Assembly (NCBI GenBank): GCA_947247005.1
Contig: OX365948.1
Location: 2,294,001-2,358,000 of the forward strand
Direction: 5' to 3'
Source of the DNA: Spisula solida
Taxonomy: Eukaryota > Mollusca > Bivalvia > Venerida > Mactridae
DNA: 64,000 nucleotides
Shown here: positions 45,708 to 56,592 of the stretch, piece by piece
Layout: every line of letters starts with the position of its first letter
How positions within the stretch are numbered: position 1 is the first letter of the stretch
Translations under genes and position numbers: made by a program
The notes under the pieces: model-generated
Told to the model about the DNA's origin: nothing
The model's database searches: none
Seen by the model: the letters and a program-made list of their open reading frames with translations, nothing else

Positions 45708-48700
45708 ATGCCTACGCTAGAGTGCCCAGTGGACGGTTGCGACTGGAAATCGCAGGAACTGGCAGCAGAATTTGCAGCTGCGCTCACTGCAACCCTGCAG
45801 ATCCACGATCGGACCGCCCATCCAGCACAAGTACTAAAAGCTCCGCCAAAGCTGAAGTTAGACTCACCAGTGATTGGCACAGGATGCGACCCTGACCAAT
45901 GGTCATCGTTCACACGACAGTGGCAAATGTACAGAGTGGGCATGTCCATCACAGACGCTATGGTCCCCACAGCATTGTTCTATTGTTGTGACGCAGACCT
46001 CCGTACAAACCTAATGCGGGACATTCAGGGTGATGTTGCGAATATGAGGGAAGACGATCTCCTAAGTGCCATCAAGAGACTTGCCGTTAAGGAAGAGAGC
46101 ACTCTCGTCCACCGCATGAAGTTGAATCGAATGACTCAGTCTCCTGGTACGGGAATTCGCACGTTTCTTGCCGGTCTTCGAGGTCAGGCCGCCTTATGTC
46201 AATACAAGTCAACATGCAAGGAGCAAGATTGTAATCACGTATTCGACTACAGTGATGAGATCATCAAAGACAATCTGATTAGGGGTATTGCGGATCCAGA
46301 GATCCTGTCAGACCTGTTGGGTGACCCAAAGACTGATCGTACTCTTAATGAAACTGTGTCTTTCATCGCGCAGAAGGAGCAGGGCAAAGTGACTAGGAGT
46401 GCGGTAGGAGATTCTCTGGGTGCAGTGGGTGTCGCGCGTCCTCCACAGAAACCACCCACACCAGCAGGGACAAAATGTTGGGCATGTGGTGGTTCCGCAC
46501 ACGCCCAAAGGAATGATCGTAAAGCACGTGCCAGGGCCTGTGAAGCATGGACAGTAACATGTAACAAGTGTGAGGTAAAGGGACATTTCACATCATCTTG
46601 CACAAAGTGTGTTAGTTGTGGTATATGGGGCCACCGTGACTCATCATCAAAAAACTGTCAGAAAAGTGTGGGTCGTAGACAGCCTCCGAAGAATCAAGTT
46701 TCCACTGGCTCAACCACAGACAACGGATGCAATGACAGTGGCTATGTCTTTGACCAGCTGTGCACAGCAGCAGAGATCAGACCCCAGACCATTCAATCTC
46801 TGCATCAAGCGTCTGCAGCACGTCTGGAACATCATGTGTTTGATGGAAAATGGATCCCTAGACCCTCTAGACCACACCCAGTGATAACAGTGAAGGTCAC
46901 ACCACTTCATAAGGACCACTCATTGTTAGGAAATAGAAAGCTTGAAATTTCCAAACTGAAGTCTGTGACTATGTCAATGGTGGCTGACACAGGTTGCCAA
47001 AGTTCGATAATGCCACTACGGTCTGTACATAATCTTGGTATGACAGGGGAGGACCTAATTCCGGTGAAGCTTGTGATGCGTGGGGCCATCAAGGAGGACC
47101 TCGGTGTGATCGGTGCTGTTGCACTGGATGTTGCAACCACCGATTTGGCCGCGCCCGCCAGATCAACCAGATTGCTATGTTATGTGTCAGACACCATAGA
47201 GAAAGCCTTTCTGTGCAGAGAAGCCCTTGTGTCACTCGGAGTCATCCACCAGACCTTCCCCAACTGCAATGTTGATCCATCCTCAGAATATGTCGCCTCC
47301 ACCAAAGACCCCAGTGATGATGTATGCTCATGCCCGAGACGTCAAATGGAGCCACCCCCTAGACCCACTGAACTGCCGCCTGGTTTGGGGGCTACAGAGG
47401 ACAATGTCAGAGAAGTGGAGAACTGGTTGCTTGATTACTATGGTGCCTCTGTGTTTAATGTGTGTGAGCATCAGCCGCTGCCCTTGATGTCGTGCGAACC
47501 CCTTCAACTGCATGTGGATCCCAATGCCACACCCGTAGCCATCCACAAGCCAGCCCTAGTCCCTATCCATTGGCAGGAACAGGTGCATGCATACCTTGAG
47601 AGAGATGTTCGCATCGGTGTGCTCGAGCGGGTAAGCCCAAACACACCAACGACATGGTGCTCCAGAATGGTAGTCACTAGCAAGACGGACGGCACTCCTA
47701 GACGTACGGTTGACCTGCAACCACTCAACCGTTGCTCTGTACGCCAGACGCACCATGTCCCCAGCCCATTTCATCTGGCTGACCGGGTCCCGCAAAACAC
47801 GAAGAAGACGGTGACAGATGCCTGGAATGGATACCACTCTGTGCCAATTCGTGAGGAAGATCGCCATTTCACGACATTCATCACACCGTGGGGACGTTAC
47901 AGGTACAAGGTGGCCCCTCAAGGATTTCTGGCTAGTGGTGATGCTTACACCCAGAGGTTTGATGCCATCATCTCTGATTTTGACAACAAGGTCAAATGTG
48001 TCGATGACACCTGTATGTGGGCTGACTCCATCGAGGCTGCATTCTTCCAGGCCTGCGATTGGTTTGACATATGTGCTCGCAATGGTATCACATTGAATCC
48101 TAAGAAATTCCAATTTGCTCGAGACACTGTGGATTTCGCGGGACTGACCATTACCCCCACCAATATTCGACCAAGTGCCAAGTTTCTCGATGCCATACGG
48201 GATTTCCCAGTACCGACAGACATCACGGGTGCCAGAGCTTGGTTTGGGCTCATCAACCAGGGTGCCTATGCCTTTGCCAAGACAACACAGATGAAGCCAT
48301 TCCGAGCTCTCCTCAAACCCTCCACCCAGTTCCACTGGACCGAGGAACTCACTAGTGCATTCCAGCAGTCCAAAGAGGTCATCATACAGGAAATGAGAGA
48401 CGGTGTTCGTTTGTTTGATCCCTCTCGTCTGACATGTCTAGCCACTGACTGGTCTGTTGATGGCATTGGATTCCTCTTGATGCAGAAGTACTGTCAGTGC
48501 CCCGCTAGAACTCCTGCTTGCTGTCCTGATGGCTGGAAGTTGTGCCTCGTCGGTAGCAGGTTCACCCATCCTGCCGAAAGCAGGTACGCTCCAATAGAGG
48601 GTGAGGCTCTCGCTGTGGTATATGCCCTCCACCAGACACGGTATTATGTGCTTGGCTGCACAGACCTCCTTGTAGCCACAGATCATAAACCGCTCCTTCA

Positions 48701-50633
48701 AATATTGAATGACAGATCCCTGACTGAGATCACCAACAGGAGACTACTTAATCTCAAGGAAAAGACACTCGGATACAGATTCACTGTTGTACATGTCCCT
48801 GGCAAGAAGAACCTAGGACCTGATGCTGCTTCTAGATACCCTGCAGGGCATGCTGAACGTTTGCATTTGCCGGGTGACCCACTGGAACTTGATTCACTCG
48901 CCGGCACAGCAGTGTGTGGTCATGATTCGTTTGCCTGCCTATACCAGCAAACAGAGGATGTTGATGATGCTAATGACATGGCGACTGTTTTGGCAGCATC
49001 CAGTACATTGAGTTCGATATCTGAGGTTGTTACATGGGACATGGTTCGTGAGTCTACAGCGTCAGACCCCACATTCCACAAACTTGTCGCCCAACTACAG
49101 ACAGGGTTCCCAGAAAACTCCAGAGATTTGCCGTCGGAGTTGCGGCCCTTCCACCGGTTCACCTCCAGTCTGTGTGTAGTAGATGGTGTAGTACTACTGG
49201 GTCAACGCATCGTGATACCACCTGCGCTCCGTAAGCCTGTGCTTGACGCCCTGCATGCAGCCCACCAGGGTGTCAGCGCTATGCAAGCCAGAGCCGCTGA
49301 CTCTGTGTATTGGCCAGACATCACTGTCGACATCACCCGAGTAAGAGACCAATGTCTACACTGCCACCAGATGGCCAAATCCAACCCGATGCAACCCCCA
49401 TCTGAAATTATGCCCCCAGACTACCCATTCCAGATGATCTGTGCAGACTATTTCACATATAACAGCAAGGACTATGTTGTGATCGTGGACAGATATTCCA
49501 ACTGGCCCATGGTGTATAGGTCAGAGTCAGGCGCAGAAGGGCTAGTTAAACGTCTTCGCGAGACATTTGTGACATTCGGGATTCCGGAGCAGCTGACGTC
49601 TGATGGCGGTCCGCAATTCACGGCCGGACAAACCCAACAGTTTCTAAAGACCTGGGGAGTCAAACACAGACTTACATCTGTTGCTAACCCTCATGCCAAT
49701 TGTAGGGCAGAACTCGCTGTGAAGACTGTGAAGCGCATGCTGGTAGACAACACTACAGCTACAGGGTCTCTTGACACGGACAAGTTTCAACGGGCTCTGT
49801 TAATATATAGGAACTCAGTGGACCCAGAAACAAAGGCTTCCCCTGCGTTGATTTTGTTCGGACGTCCCATTCGGGATGCCATCCCAATCCTGATGGGTCG
49901 ATATCACCCACATGAAACATGGACTGAGTTACTGTCACATCGCGAGATGGCACTAGCGAAGCGACATGCTAGGGAGCATGAAAAGTGGACCGAGCACACT
50001 CATCAGTTACCGCCACTGCAGGTAGGAGATCATGTGTTCATTCAGAACCTGACTGGCAATCACCCGCGACGTTGGGAACGTACTGGCACCATCGTTGAGG
50101 TTCGCCAGTATCACCAGTATGTGGTATGGGTAGATGGAACAGGCAGGGTCACTCTGCGCAACCGCCAGCACTTACGCAAATTCACCCCATTCCAGAGGAA
50201 GCCCATCAGGGACAGTTTTGCTCTGCCTTCACCGGTAGTTCCTACACCTGTGGCTGCTAAATCGGTACCATCACAATCCGCAATCCTGCCCTCCAATCCT
50301 GAGCCTCCTGTACCCATGACTACCTCGAATCCAACCAGTATGGAGACTGTGTGCCCCTCCCCTGCAGTGTCGCTGCAGCCATTGACACCACCACAACGTT
50401 TGGACATGGAACCTCCTGTACATCCATCCCTGGATATGGATCCACCGGCAGACCTGTCGAGCGACATGATGCTTCCGGATAAGCCTGACATGCAGCAACC
50501 TGTCCCCTCAACTGATGGACGTGCTTTGGTTAAAGTCCCACGCGCACTCAGCCGCCTCAAGTCACACAACACTGCTGGTTCACAGGAACTGTTACCACCA
50601 CGTCGAGCTGGTCGTGGTTGCAATCAGAAATGA
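45708..50633 (+). CDS. Gypsy gag-pol polyprotein
   Basis: 1641 codons without stops. Residues 6-38 hold a C2H2-like finger (C6, C11, H33, H38), followed by gag. Zinc knuckles lie at about 255-320 (CWACGGSAH; CNKCEVKGHFTSSC; CVSCGIWGHR). The protease has VADTGCQSS (Asp about 427). RT shows YHSVPIREEDRHFTTFITPW, APQGFLASGDAYTQRF and the catalytic CVDDT (about 763; CVDD instead of YVDD). RNase H has ATDWSVDG (about 910), EGEALAVVYAL (about 964) and ATDHKPLL (about 989). Integrase has HAAHQG...CLHCHQ (about 1181-1218), then the acidic residues of CADYFTY, TSDGGPQFT and RAELAVKTVK, and a GPY-like region near VGDHVFIQNL. A Pro-rich tail ends the protein. Gag and pol share one frame with no frameshift. 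Intact frame and codons fit a young insertion; mobility is not shown. Confidence 0.93.
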   Translation: MPTLECPVDGCDWKSQELAAEFAAALTATLQIHDRTAHPAQVLKAPPKLKLDSPVIGTGCDPDQWSSFTRQWQMYRVGMSITDAMVPTALFYCCDADLRTNLMRDIQGDVANMREDDLLSAIKRLAVKEESTLVHRMKLNRMTQSPGTGIRTFLAGLRGQAALCQYKSTCKEQDCNHVFDYSDEIIKDNLIRGIADPEILSDLLGDPKTDRTLNETVSFIAQKEQGKVTRSAVGDSLGAVGVARPPQKPPTPAGTKCWACGGSAHAQRNDRKARARACEAWTVTCNKCEVKGHFTSSCTKCVSCGIWGHRDSSSKNCQKSVGRRQPPKNQVSTGSTTDNGCNDSGYVFDQLCTAAEIRPQTIQSLHQASAARLEHHVFDGKWIPRPSRPHPVITVKVTPLHKDHSLLGNRKLEISKLKSVTMSMVADTGCQSSIMPLRSVHNLGMTGEDLIPVKLVMRGAIKEDLGVIGAVALDVATTDLAAPARSTRLLCYVSDTIEKAFLCREALVSLGVIHQTFPNCNVDPSSEYVASTKDPSDDVCSCPRRQMEPPPRPTELPPGLGATEDNVREVENWLLDYYGASVFNVCEHQPLPLMSCEPLQLHVDPNATPVAIHKPALVPIHWQEQVHAYLERDVRIGVLERVSPNTPTTWCSRMVVTSKTDGTPRRTVDLQPLNRCSVRQTHHVPSPFHLADRVPQNTKKTVTDAWNGYHSVPIREEDRHFTTFITPWGRYRYKVAPQGFLASGDAYTQRFDAIISDFDNKVKCVDDTCMWADSIEAAFFQACDWFDICARNGITLNPKKFQFARDTVDFAGLTITPTNIRPSAKFLDAIRDFPVPTDITGARAWFGLINQGAYAFAKTTQMKPFRALLKPSTQFHWTEELTSAFQQSKEVIIQEMRDGVRLFDPSRLTCLATDWSVDGIGFLLMQKYCQCPARTPACCPDGWKLCLVGSRFTHPAESRYAPIEGEALAVVYALHQTRYYVLGCTDLLVATDHKPLLQILNDRSLTEITNRRLLNLKEKTLGYRFTVVHVPGKKNLGPDAASRYPAGHAERLHLPGDPLELDSLAGTAVCGHDSFACLYQQTEDVDDANDMATVLAASSTLSSISEVVTWDMVRESTASDPTFHKLVAQLQTGFPENSRDLPSELRPFHRFTSSLCVVDGVVLLGQRIVIPPALRKPVLDALHAAHQGVSAMQARAADSVYWPDITVDITRVRDQCLHCHQMAKSNPMQPPSEIMPPDYPFQMICADYFTYNSKDYVVIVDRYSNWPMVYRSESGAEGLVKRLRETFVTFGIPEQLTSDGGPQFTAGQTQQFLKTWGVKHRLTSVANPHANCRAELAVKTVKRMLVDNTTATGSLDTDKFQRALLIYRNSVDPETKASPALILFGRPIRDAIPILMGRYHPHETWTELLSHREMALAKRHAREHEKWTEHTHQLPPLQVGDHVFIQNLTGNHPRRWERTGTIVEVRQYHQYVVWVDGTGRVTLRNRQHLRKFTPFQRKPIRDSFALPSPVVPTPVAAKSVPSQSAILPSNPEPPVPMTTSNPTSMETVCPSPAVSLQPLTPPQRLDMEPPVHPSLDMDPPADLSSDMMLPDKPDMQQPVPSTDGRALVKVPRALSRLKSHNTAGSQELLPPRRAGRGCNQK

Positions 50634-50809
50634 CTTGATTCATAGACTTTTGGCCTCACTTGAACATGTGTTTTTGTTTTCTTCAAGTGTGCTTCATTTC
50701 AGACTAATGCTAAGACTGTTGTGCTATGTGTGGACACTAGCTTATTGCTTCTCGATGTTATTTGTTTGCTTTCTAATAAGTTTTTCACGTACCCTTAAAA
50801 ACTTGTCCC

Positions 50810-50821
50810 TAGGGAGGGAGA
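50810..50821 (+). promoter_or_regulatory. Polypurine tract of the Gypsy element
   Basis: The tract agggagggagat lies directly before the 3' LTR (starting 50822) in the expected place and strand for plus-strand DNA priming. Confidence 0.75.
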
Positions 50822-51079
50822 TAACTAATAATTAATCCTATGATACTTTCAGATAGCAGTCATCCTTTTCCACACACATTCAAATCATGCATGACTATTA
50901 TACCTCCAACTTGGGGGGGAAGGGTTATTGATAACTTGTTAACATTTTGGATGATTGTTTTTCATGCTATTGTTTCTATTATTATCATGCTTATTATTTG
51001 TTGTCGTGATGGAAAAGTATTTCATCCTTTGAAGCTCAATAAACACTAGAACTAGAAGGAAGATATTATTATTTATTTA
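50822..51079 (+). repeat. 3' LTR, full length (258 bp)
   Basis: It begins taactaataattaatcctat and ends atttattta, followed by the target duplication agaat. An aataaa lies at about 51039-51044 (ctcaataaacac), a likely polyadenylation signal. It contains the 162 bp missing from the 5' LTR. Confidence 0.9.
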
Positions 51080-51524
51080 AGAATAATCAAGTTTCCGCCG
51101 ACTCGTTAATTTCAGTGTCATCTGTTTACCAACAGTCAACGGCAGTTATTCCCCTTTTGATCGGTTAACCACTGTATTAAACATTTATATTGGACGAAAT
51201 AATGCGTACCGCTAATCGTTGAATTTACTTTTTACGCACAATTTCCGTATTTTCATGGTTATTGGGGTGCTTATTCGTCAAAATCGCTCAAATCCACACG
51301 TAGGTCGCCATTTTATTTTTTCCTTATCTAGTTTAAGGAAGCTCGAAGCTTCCTTAACTTTTATGACCAAAATCGGCCGAGATAAGGAAAACCTTAAGGT
51401 AAGATGTTTCGTGAATACCACTTAAGGTTTTCCTTGGGGGTTGAGGAAAAAACTGGCTGATTTAAGGAAAACCTTGCTACTTAAGGGAAACCTTATCCTT
51501 AAGATTCTTTGTGAATACCGCCCC

Positions 51525-53827
51525 TGACGTATATACTATATGCTCATATTACTTGTTGTTAATACGCTCTCTGATATAGTTGTAAAGCTAATTATAATCA
51601 GTTAATATAATATTTTATGTATTGTTCAAGATCTGGGGTGTGCAGTCCCAAGCTGGGTCGAACTTGTATGGAATGAGGAACAACAGAACACAAGTGTTGA
51701 ATTGAAAATGGGCATTTATTTGGAAAATGCCATAAAACCATAAGATAAAGCAAACTATTTGTTTATGTTCTAAAATGACATAACTGGGCGAACAATAAAC
51801 GCAACAAACATATACATATCGATATATCTAACAAAAGCATATACATTAACAACAATGTATGACAAAGTGTTGGTAATTGTGAATTCATAAATGACAGATA
51901 CCTGTAACACATAGTTTAAAATTAAAAAATCTAGCAATGAAAAAGTACAATTTAACTTGAGGAGGAGGCGTTGGAGGAGGTGGATAAAAATGTGAATTCG
52001 CTGGGGTTCTACCCATGCGAAAAATAATGGAAGCAATGATTATAAAGCTCATTGATTGGTTAGGCTAGGTCATGTGACATAGCGGTCTCAAAAAATAGCG
52101 TAGCACTAAAATCCCGTACTGGTCGAACCTGACCGTACTTGGTCATAAATGTAGTAAACTGCTTTCCAATGACATGGTGTCTAAAGTGGGATAAACCTAC
52201 ACTACCCAAAAGTTCTAACCCGCCACCATATATAATGTTATAATTTTGTTAATACTGCACGTACTCTCATGAAATTTTGCATACCAATACTTGAATAATA
52301 CTTGCATTTAATTGTTGATTATTTTTTTCAGATAAACGGCCATGTAACTCGTTACAGGCGCGTTACGTAATGAAGTCGATTTTACAAAGTCACAACATAT
52401 TTCACCCAAATTGTTCATGAACACGTGCATATTGCAACGCAACAAACACGAATTCATTAACATTTAGCACAACCGATGTCTGCCCTCCAAGAAAAACACG
52501 TAACATGCCAAGAATGACGCAAAACTAACTTGGATGAAGTGTAAGAATCTTACAACAAAATTTCACGAAGGCTATTTCAATGAAATGGCAATTTTGCAAA
52601 TTTTGCTTTGAGTGTTGATTTAAAAAATTGAAGGTTCCTGTGAATGAAAAAAAAACCGGAAATAATCATTAAAATAACAATTACAAACGAAATAGAAAAT
52701 CATTTTTGTAATAAAAAGCAAAACTAAGGGCCGCAACTTTATCAAAACTGATGACATCCCGACAGGTCAACCTCATTCTGTACGTTCCAAATTCAAAATG
52801 TTAGGTGTTTTTCGAGTAGGATAATCTTCACTAACTCCAAAACCGTACATAAACACGTGCTTTTCGACGCGCATGCAATACACTTGTAAATTATTCTAGA
52901 TTACGTAACAAGTCTAAAACGGTGAATTAGACCGTAAGTATGCCAAACTTAACACATAGTTGGCTTCATTGGGTATTCATATGTCATTATGTGAAATTTC
53001 GTTTTAATAAATGCATTATTAAAAAATATTAATAAAATAAAAAAATGTCAACTAGGAATTGTGTTCACAGTGGTTTTTCGTAATCTCATGTGCGTTCCTC
53101 TCGAGTCAGTTTCGGCATTCTATGTGTTTTTCAAGATGAACAGTTATCAGTAATTCCGATTTTGTTTATGGGCGCGTGAATTCTGGTCCACATGCATTGC
53201 ACGTGCAAAAATGCTGTTTTAGTATTTTTTACGCAATACACTGAATGCACTGAAATTAACTGTAAAACGGTCAAAATAAACCAATACTCAGCTGCATCTC
53301 TTATAGTCTAGTTCCCGATATTTACAATCTACGCAGTAAAGGACCTAATCTAATGAAATGTAAGATTGGGAACGGGAACCAGACTACATCTCTTAATCAT
53401 GTATCGGTATGCGAAATTTGAGGTGAATACAAGCATTTTTCATAATATAGTAATATTTGATCTAAATTGGTTTTGGAATGTGTATATATATTCTCACCAT
53501 TTTACTAACCTACCACACATACAATTAGAAACACACCTTTATAACGACAAGTTATTATTCTGATACCACAATCTGCTAAAATATAATTTTCACAATCAAA
53601 TCATGATATAATGTTACTCCTTCGTCAGGTAGGCGGTTTTTACTAGACCCCCAGTGTGAGATTTAAAGCCCGATAGCCTGTTATTCAAGTTACAAAAATA
53701 TAATCATGTTAAACAATAGAAGACACAAATTGTTTCATTAATTATATATCTGTTATTCCTAAACAATGAGGCCCGTTCTCATGTTTCGCACAGTACTACT
53801 TTTTGTTGGAATGATAAGCGACACATT
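51525..53827. other. Gene-free stretch
   Basis: No gene recognised. A short inverted pair (tagtctagttcccga near 53307 and gggaaccagacta near 53376) flanks about 80 bp. The interior is AT-rich with no other structure that I could support. Confidence 0.4.
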
Positions 53828-54040
53828 AATACCGTGGCCGAGTGGTGGTTAGGGCGTCCGCCTTACAAGCGGGAGATCGAAGGTTCGAATCCCGACCGAA
53901 GCTGGGTTTTAACTGATGCGGTCGGTTGGTGAGCCGCCAGCTAGTTAAAGAATGGTTACCGTCAGGCGCCCGGCACAACGAGAATGGATTCGGGTCGATT
54001 GTGCGCACGAAATAAAATCTACATGTATTGATAAAATTTG
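53828..54040 (+). mobile_element. tRNA-Val-derived SINE
   Basis: The head at 53831-53903 has an A box (tggccgagtggt) and a B box (ggttcgaatcc), with an anticodon loop c-t-tac-a-a (UAC, Val) and a well-paired stem tccgc/gcggg. The ~130-bp body that follows (gctgggttttaactgatgcg, ggcgcccggcacaacgagaa, cgattgtgcgcacgaaataa) is not part of a tRNA. This is the structure of a pol III-transcribed SINE. The tail is short and AT-rich. Confidence 0.8.
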
Positions 54041-54277
54041 ACCTCTGAGTCGTACTTGAGGTACTGGTATATAGTATAATTATAGAGTTTATAGTTAAAA
54101 GTGCGTTCACGGCTAAATACTCATTTTCGATCTATAAGTGATTAAATTCGATGAAACGTGTGCCTTTCTCAATCGCTTTATTACATATTTAGTATATAGC
54201 TATATAACATTGTTAAACACTTAGTTAAATACGTAACATAAGGTGAAATGTGTCCTAAAAACCTCCTGATGTTCGAC

Positions 54278-54490
54278 TCATTGCTGTTGGTATGCCACAA
54301 GGCTCGGTTCTGGGACCTTTCCAAATCATTATTTATAATATTCCCTTACACCTGTGAAATTCTTTGTCAGATATATTTGCTGATGATACCACTATTTCAT
54401 CTTTTGGAGGTACTTCTAGACTCAGTTGCACTTACCTTCAATCAGACCTCGATTCAATACAAAACTGGTCAAAAACAATCTCCATGATAG
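54278..54490 (+). pseudogene. Degraded LINE RT fragment
   Basis: Reads VGMPQGSVLGP, then after a short damaged stretch and frame shift FADDTTISSFGG and LQSDLDSIQNWSKTISM. These are the QGSVLGP and FADD blocks of a CR1-like RT. It is related in type to the fragment at 33745-34110. Confidence 0.7.
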
Positions 54491-54499
54491 CAAATGCCG

Positions 54500-55244
54500 A
54501 ATAAAAAAAATAGGAACGTTTATTTTATTACAAACGGCTATGACTCGAGTTAATTGATTTTCAGTCAGAACCTCATATCATTCATTGCTGAGTATATATA
54601 AACAATGTATATTTTACAGGTCACTAACCGGCTAATAAGTTCACTTTTGTAACACTTTTCACCTATTGAAAGACATACGATACTCCGAACAACACCTCAT
54701 TCGGTGTAAGAAGAGACGCCCTGGTATAGTCGCTGAATACAACAAGCACTGAAGGCCTCGCGGTAGGAGAGCAGACCGTACATTCATGTGTCGATCTACT
54801 GGGGGTCATATCTATATTAGGCTTTAGATCTTTAGCACTGATGAAATAGTTTTAAATAATTTACAAACCTGACGTGGTCTCACCCAAAATGTGATACTTT
54901 AACATGTCATACAGCTGACCTCAGTGTGGACAGTTATTTTACACCGATATTACCTCCCCCCCCCCTTGTTTACAATAAACATAGTATTGATATAGTACGT
55001 AAGTTAAGAAGTGCTACTATGTCTTTTACTTCCCGTTGCTGAATGAATGAGATATCCGGATAGGGAGCGAAAGGTCGAGGGTTCGAATCATGATGAGGAG
55101 TACTCCAGTATATAATCAGGTCGATACTTATTCTGTTTCCTATTCCAGTCGTCACGCTTAATGTTTGTCCAGGATTCCATCAAGGATACGTCGGGCACAC
55201 ATCGGATTCATGGAGATCTTCTGGCATTCCGGTTATTGGTAACC
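54500..55244. other. Gene-free spacer
   Basis: No gene recognised. A B-box-like gagggttcgaatca near 55078 lacks a matching A box at the expected distance. A run of 11 or more C lies near 54955. Confidence 0.35.
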
Positions 55245-56592
55245 CATCGAGTTGTTCAACTCCTATTGATATATCGAGTTATACAACCCTTATTGATATA
55301 TCGAGTTCAGCAAACTTATTGATATATCGAGTTCTACAACTCTAATTGATATATCGAGTCCTACAACTCTTATTGATATCGAGTGCTACAACTCTTTATT
55401 GATATATCGAGTGCTACAACTCTTATTGATATATCGAGTTATACAACTTTTATTGATATATCGAGTTATACAACCCTTATTGATATATCGAGTTCTACAA
55501 CTCTTATTGATATATCGAGTTATACAACTTTTATTGATATATCGAGTTCTACAACTCTTATTGATATATCGAGTTATACAACCCTTATTGATATATCGAG
55601 TTCTACAACTCTTATTGATATATCGAGTCCTACAACTTTTATTGATATATCGAGTCCTACAACTTTTATTGATATATCGAGTTATACAACCCTTATTGAT
55701 ATATCGAGTTCTACAACTTTTATTGATATATCGAGTTCTACAACTCTTATTGATATATCGAGTTCTACAACTTTTATTGATATATCGGGTTATGCAACCC
55801 TTATTGATATATCGAGTTATGCAACCCTTATTGATATATCGAGTTATACAACTCTTATTGATATATCGAGTTATACAACTCTTATTGATATATCGAGTCC
55901 TACAACTTTTATTGATATATCGAGTTATACAACTCTTATTGATATATCGAGTTATGCAACCCTCATTGATATATCGAGTTATACAACTTTTATTGATATA
56001 TCGAGTTATACAACCCTTATTGATATATCGAGTTCTACAACTCTTATTGATATATCGAGTTCTACAACTTTTATTGATATATCGAGTTATGCAAATCTTA
56101 TTGATATATCGAGTTATGCAACCCTTATTGATATATCGAGTTCTACAACTTTTATTGATATATCGAGTTCAGCAACCTTATTGATATATCGAGTGCTACA
56201 ACTTTTATTGATATATCGAGTTCAGCAACCTTATTGATATATCGAGTCCTACAACTTTTATTGATATATCGAGTCCTACAACTCTTATTGATATCGAGTG
56301 CTACAACTCTTTATTGATATATCGAGTTCTACAACTTTTATTGATATATCGAGTTATGCAACCCTTATTGATATATCGAGTTCTACAACTCTTATTGATA
56401 TATCGAGTTATACAACTTTTATTGATATATCGAGTTCTGCAACTTTTATTGATATATCGAGTTATACAACCCTTATTGATATATCGAGTTCAGCACTCTT
56501 ATTGATATATCGAGTCCTACAACTCTTATTGATATATCGAGTGCTACAACTCTTATTGATATATCGAGTTCTACAACTTTTATTGATATATT
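55245..56592. repeat. 27-bp minisatellite, about 49 copies
   Basis: The unit is ttattgatatatcgagttct followed by acaacc/t. Variants at the word tta/tca/ccta/gcta-caac make a few unit types that are mixed along the array. The period is a multiple of three, so two frames stay open for long stretches (LIDISSYTT-type repeats), but there is no start context or non-repeat domain. Occasional 1- to 2-bp losses reset the frame (for example at 55377 and 56297). Confidence 0.95.

Larger units (their letters stand above)
45587..51079 (+). mobile_element. Ty3/Gypsy LTR retrotransposon with one intact gag-pol frame
   Basis: A 5493-bp element bounded by related LTRs and a 5-bp target duplication agaat (45582-45586 and 51080-51084). 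Contents: 5' LTR (96 bp, internally deleted), gag-pol 45708-50633, purine tract just before the 3' LTR, and the 3' LTR (258 bp). There is no envelope frame. The order protease, RT, RNase H, integrase identifies the Ty3/Gypsy group. It sits within the element bounded at 40545 and 51524. Confidence 0.92.
40545..51524. mobile_element. Probable Harbinger-like element with a nested Gypsy element
   Basis: The left end ggggcggtattcacaaagaa then tcttaagg at 40545 is matched exactly by the reverse complement of the right end at 51524. Both termini are followed by many ccttaagg/aaggttttcctta words (40565-40740 and 51330-51500), which look like repeated binding sites. Without the Gypsy insertion the element would be about 5.5 kb. 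No transposase was recognised and no target duplication was found, so two independent solo ends in opposite orientation remain possible. Confidence 0.55.

Noticed and set aside
47556..48335. 259-codon minus-strand frame and other frames inside gag-pol
   Set aside because: Antisense shadows of the intact 45708-50633 frame.
55060..55095. B-box-like gagggttcgaatca
   Set aside because: No A box or tRNA folding at the correct distance; not enough for a SINE call.
55383..56237. 284- and 261-codon open frames with 9-residue repeats
   Set aside because: The 27-bp minisatellite keeps two frames open at once. There is no non-repeat domain, signal or splice context.
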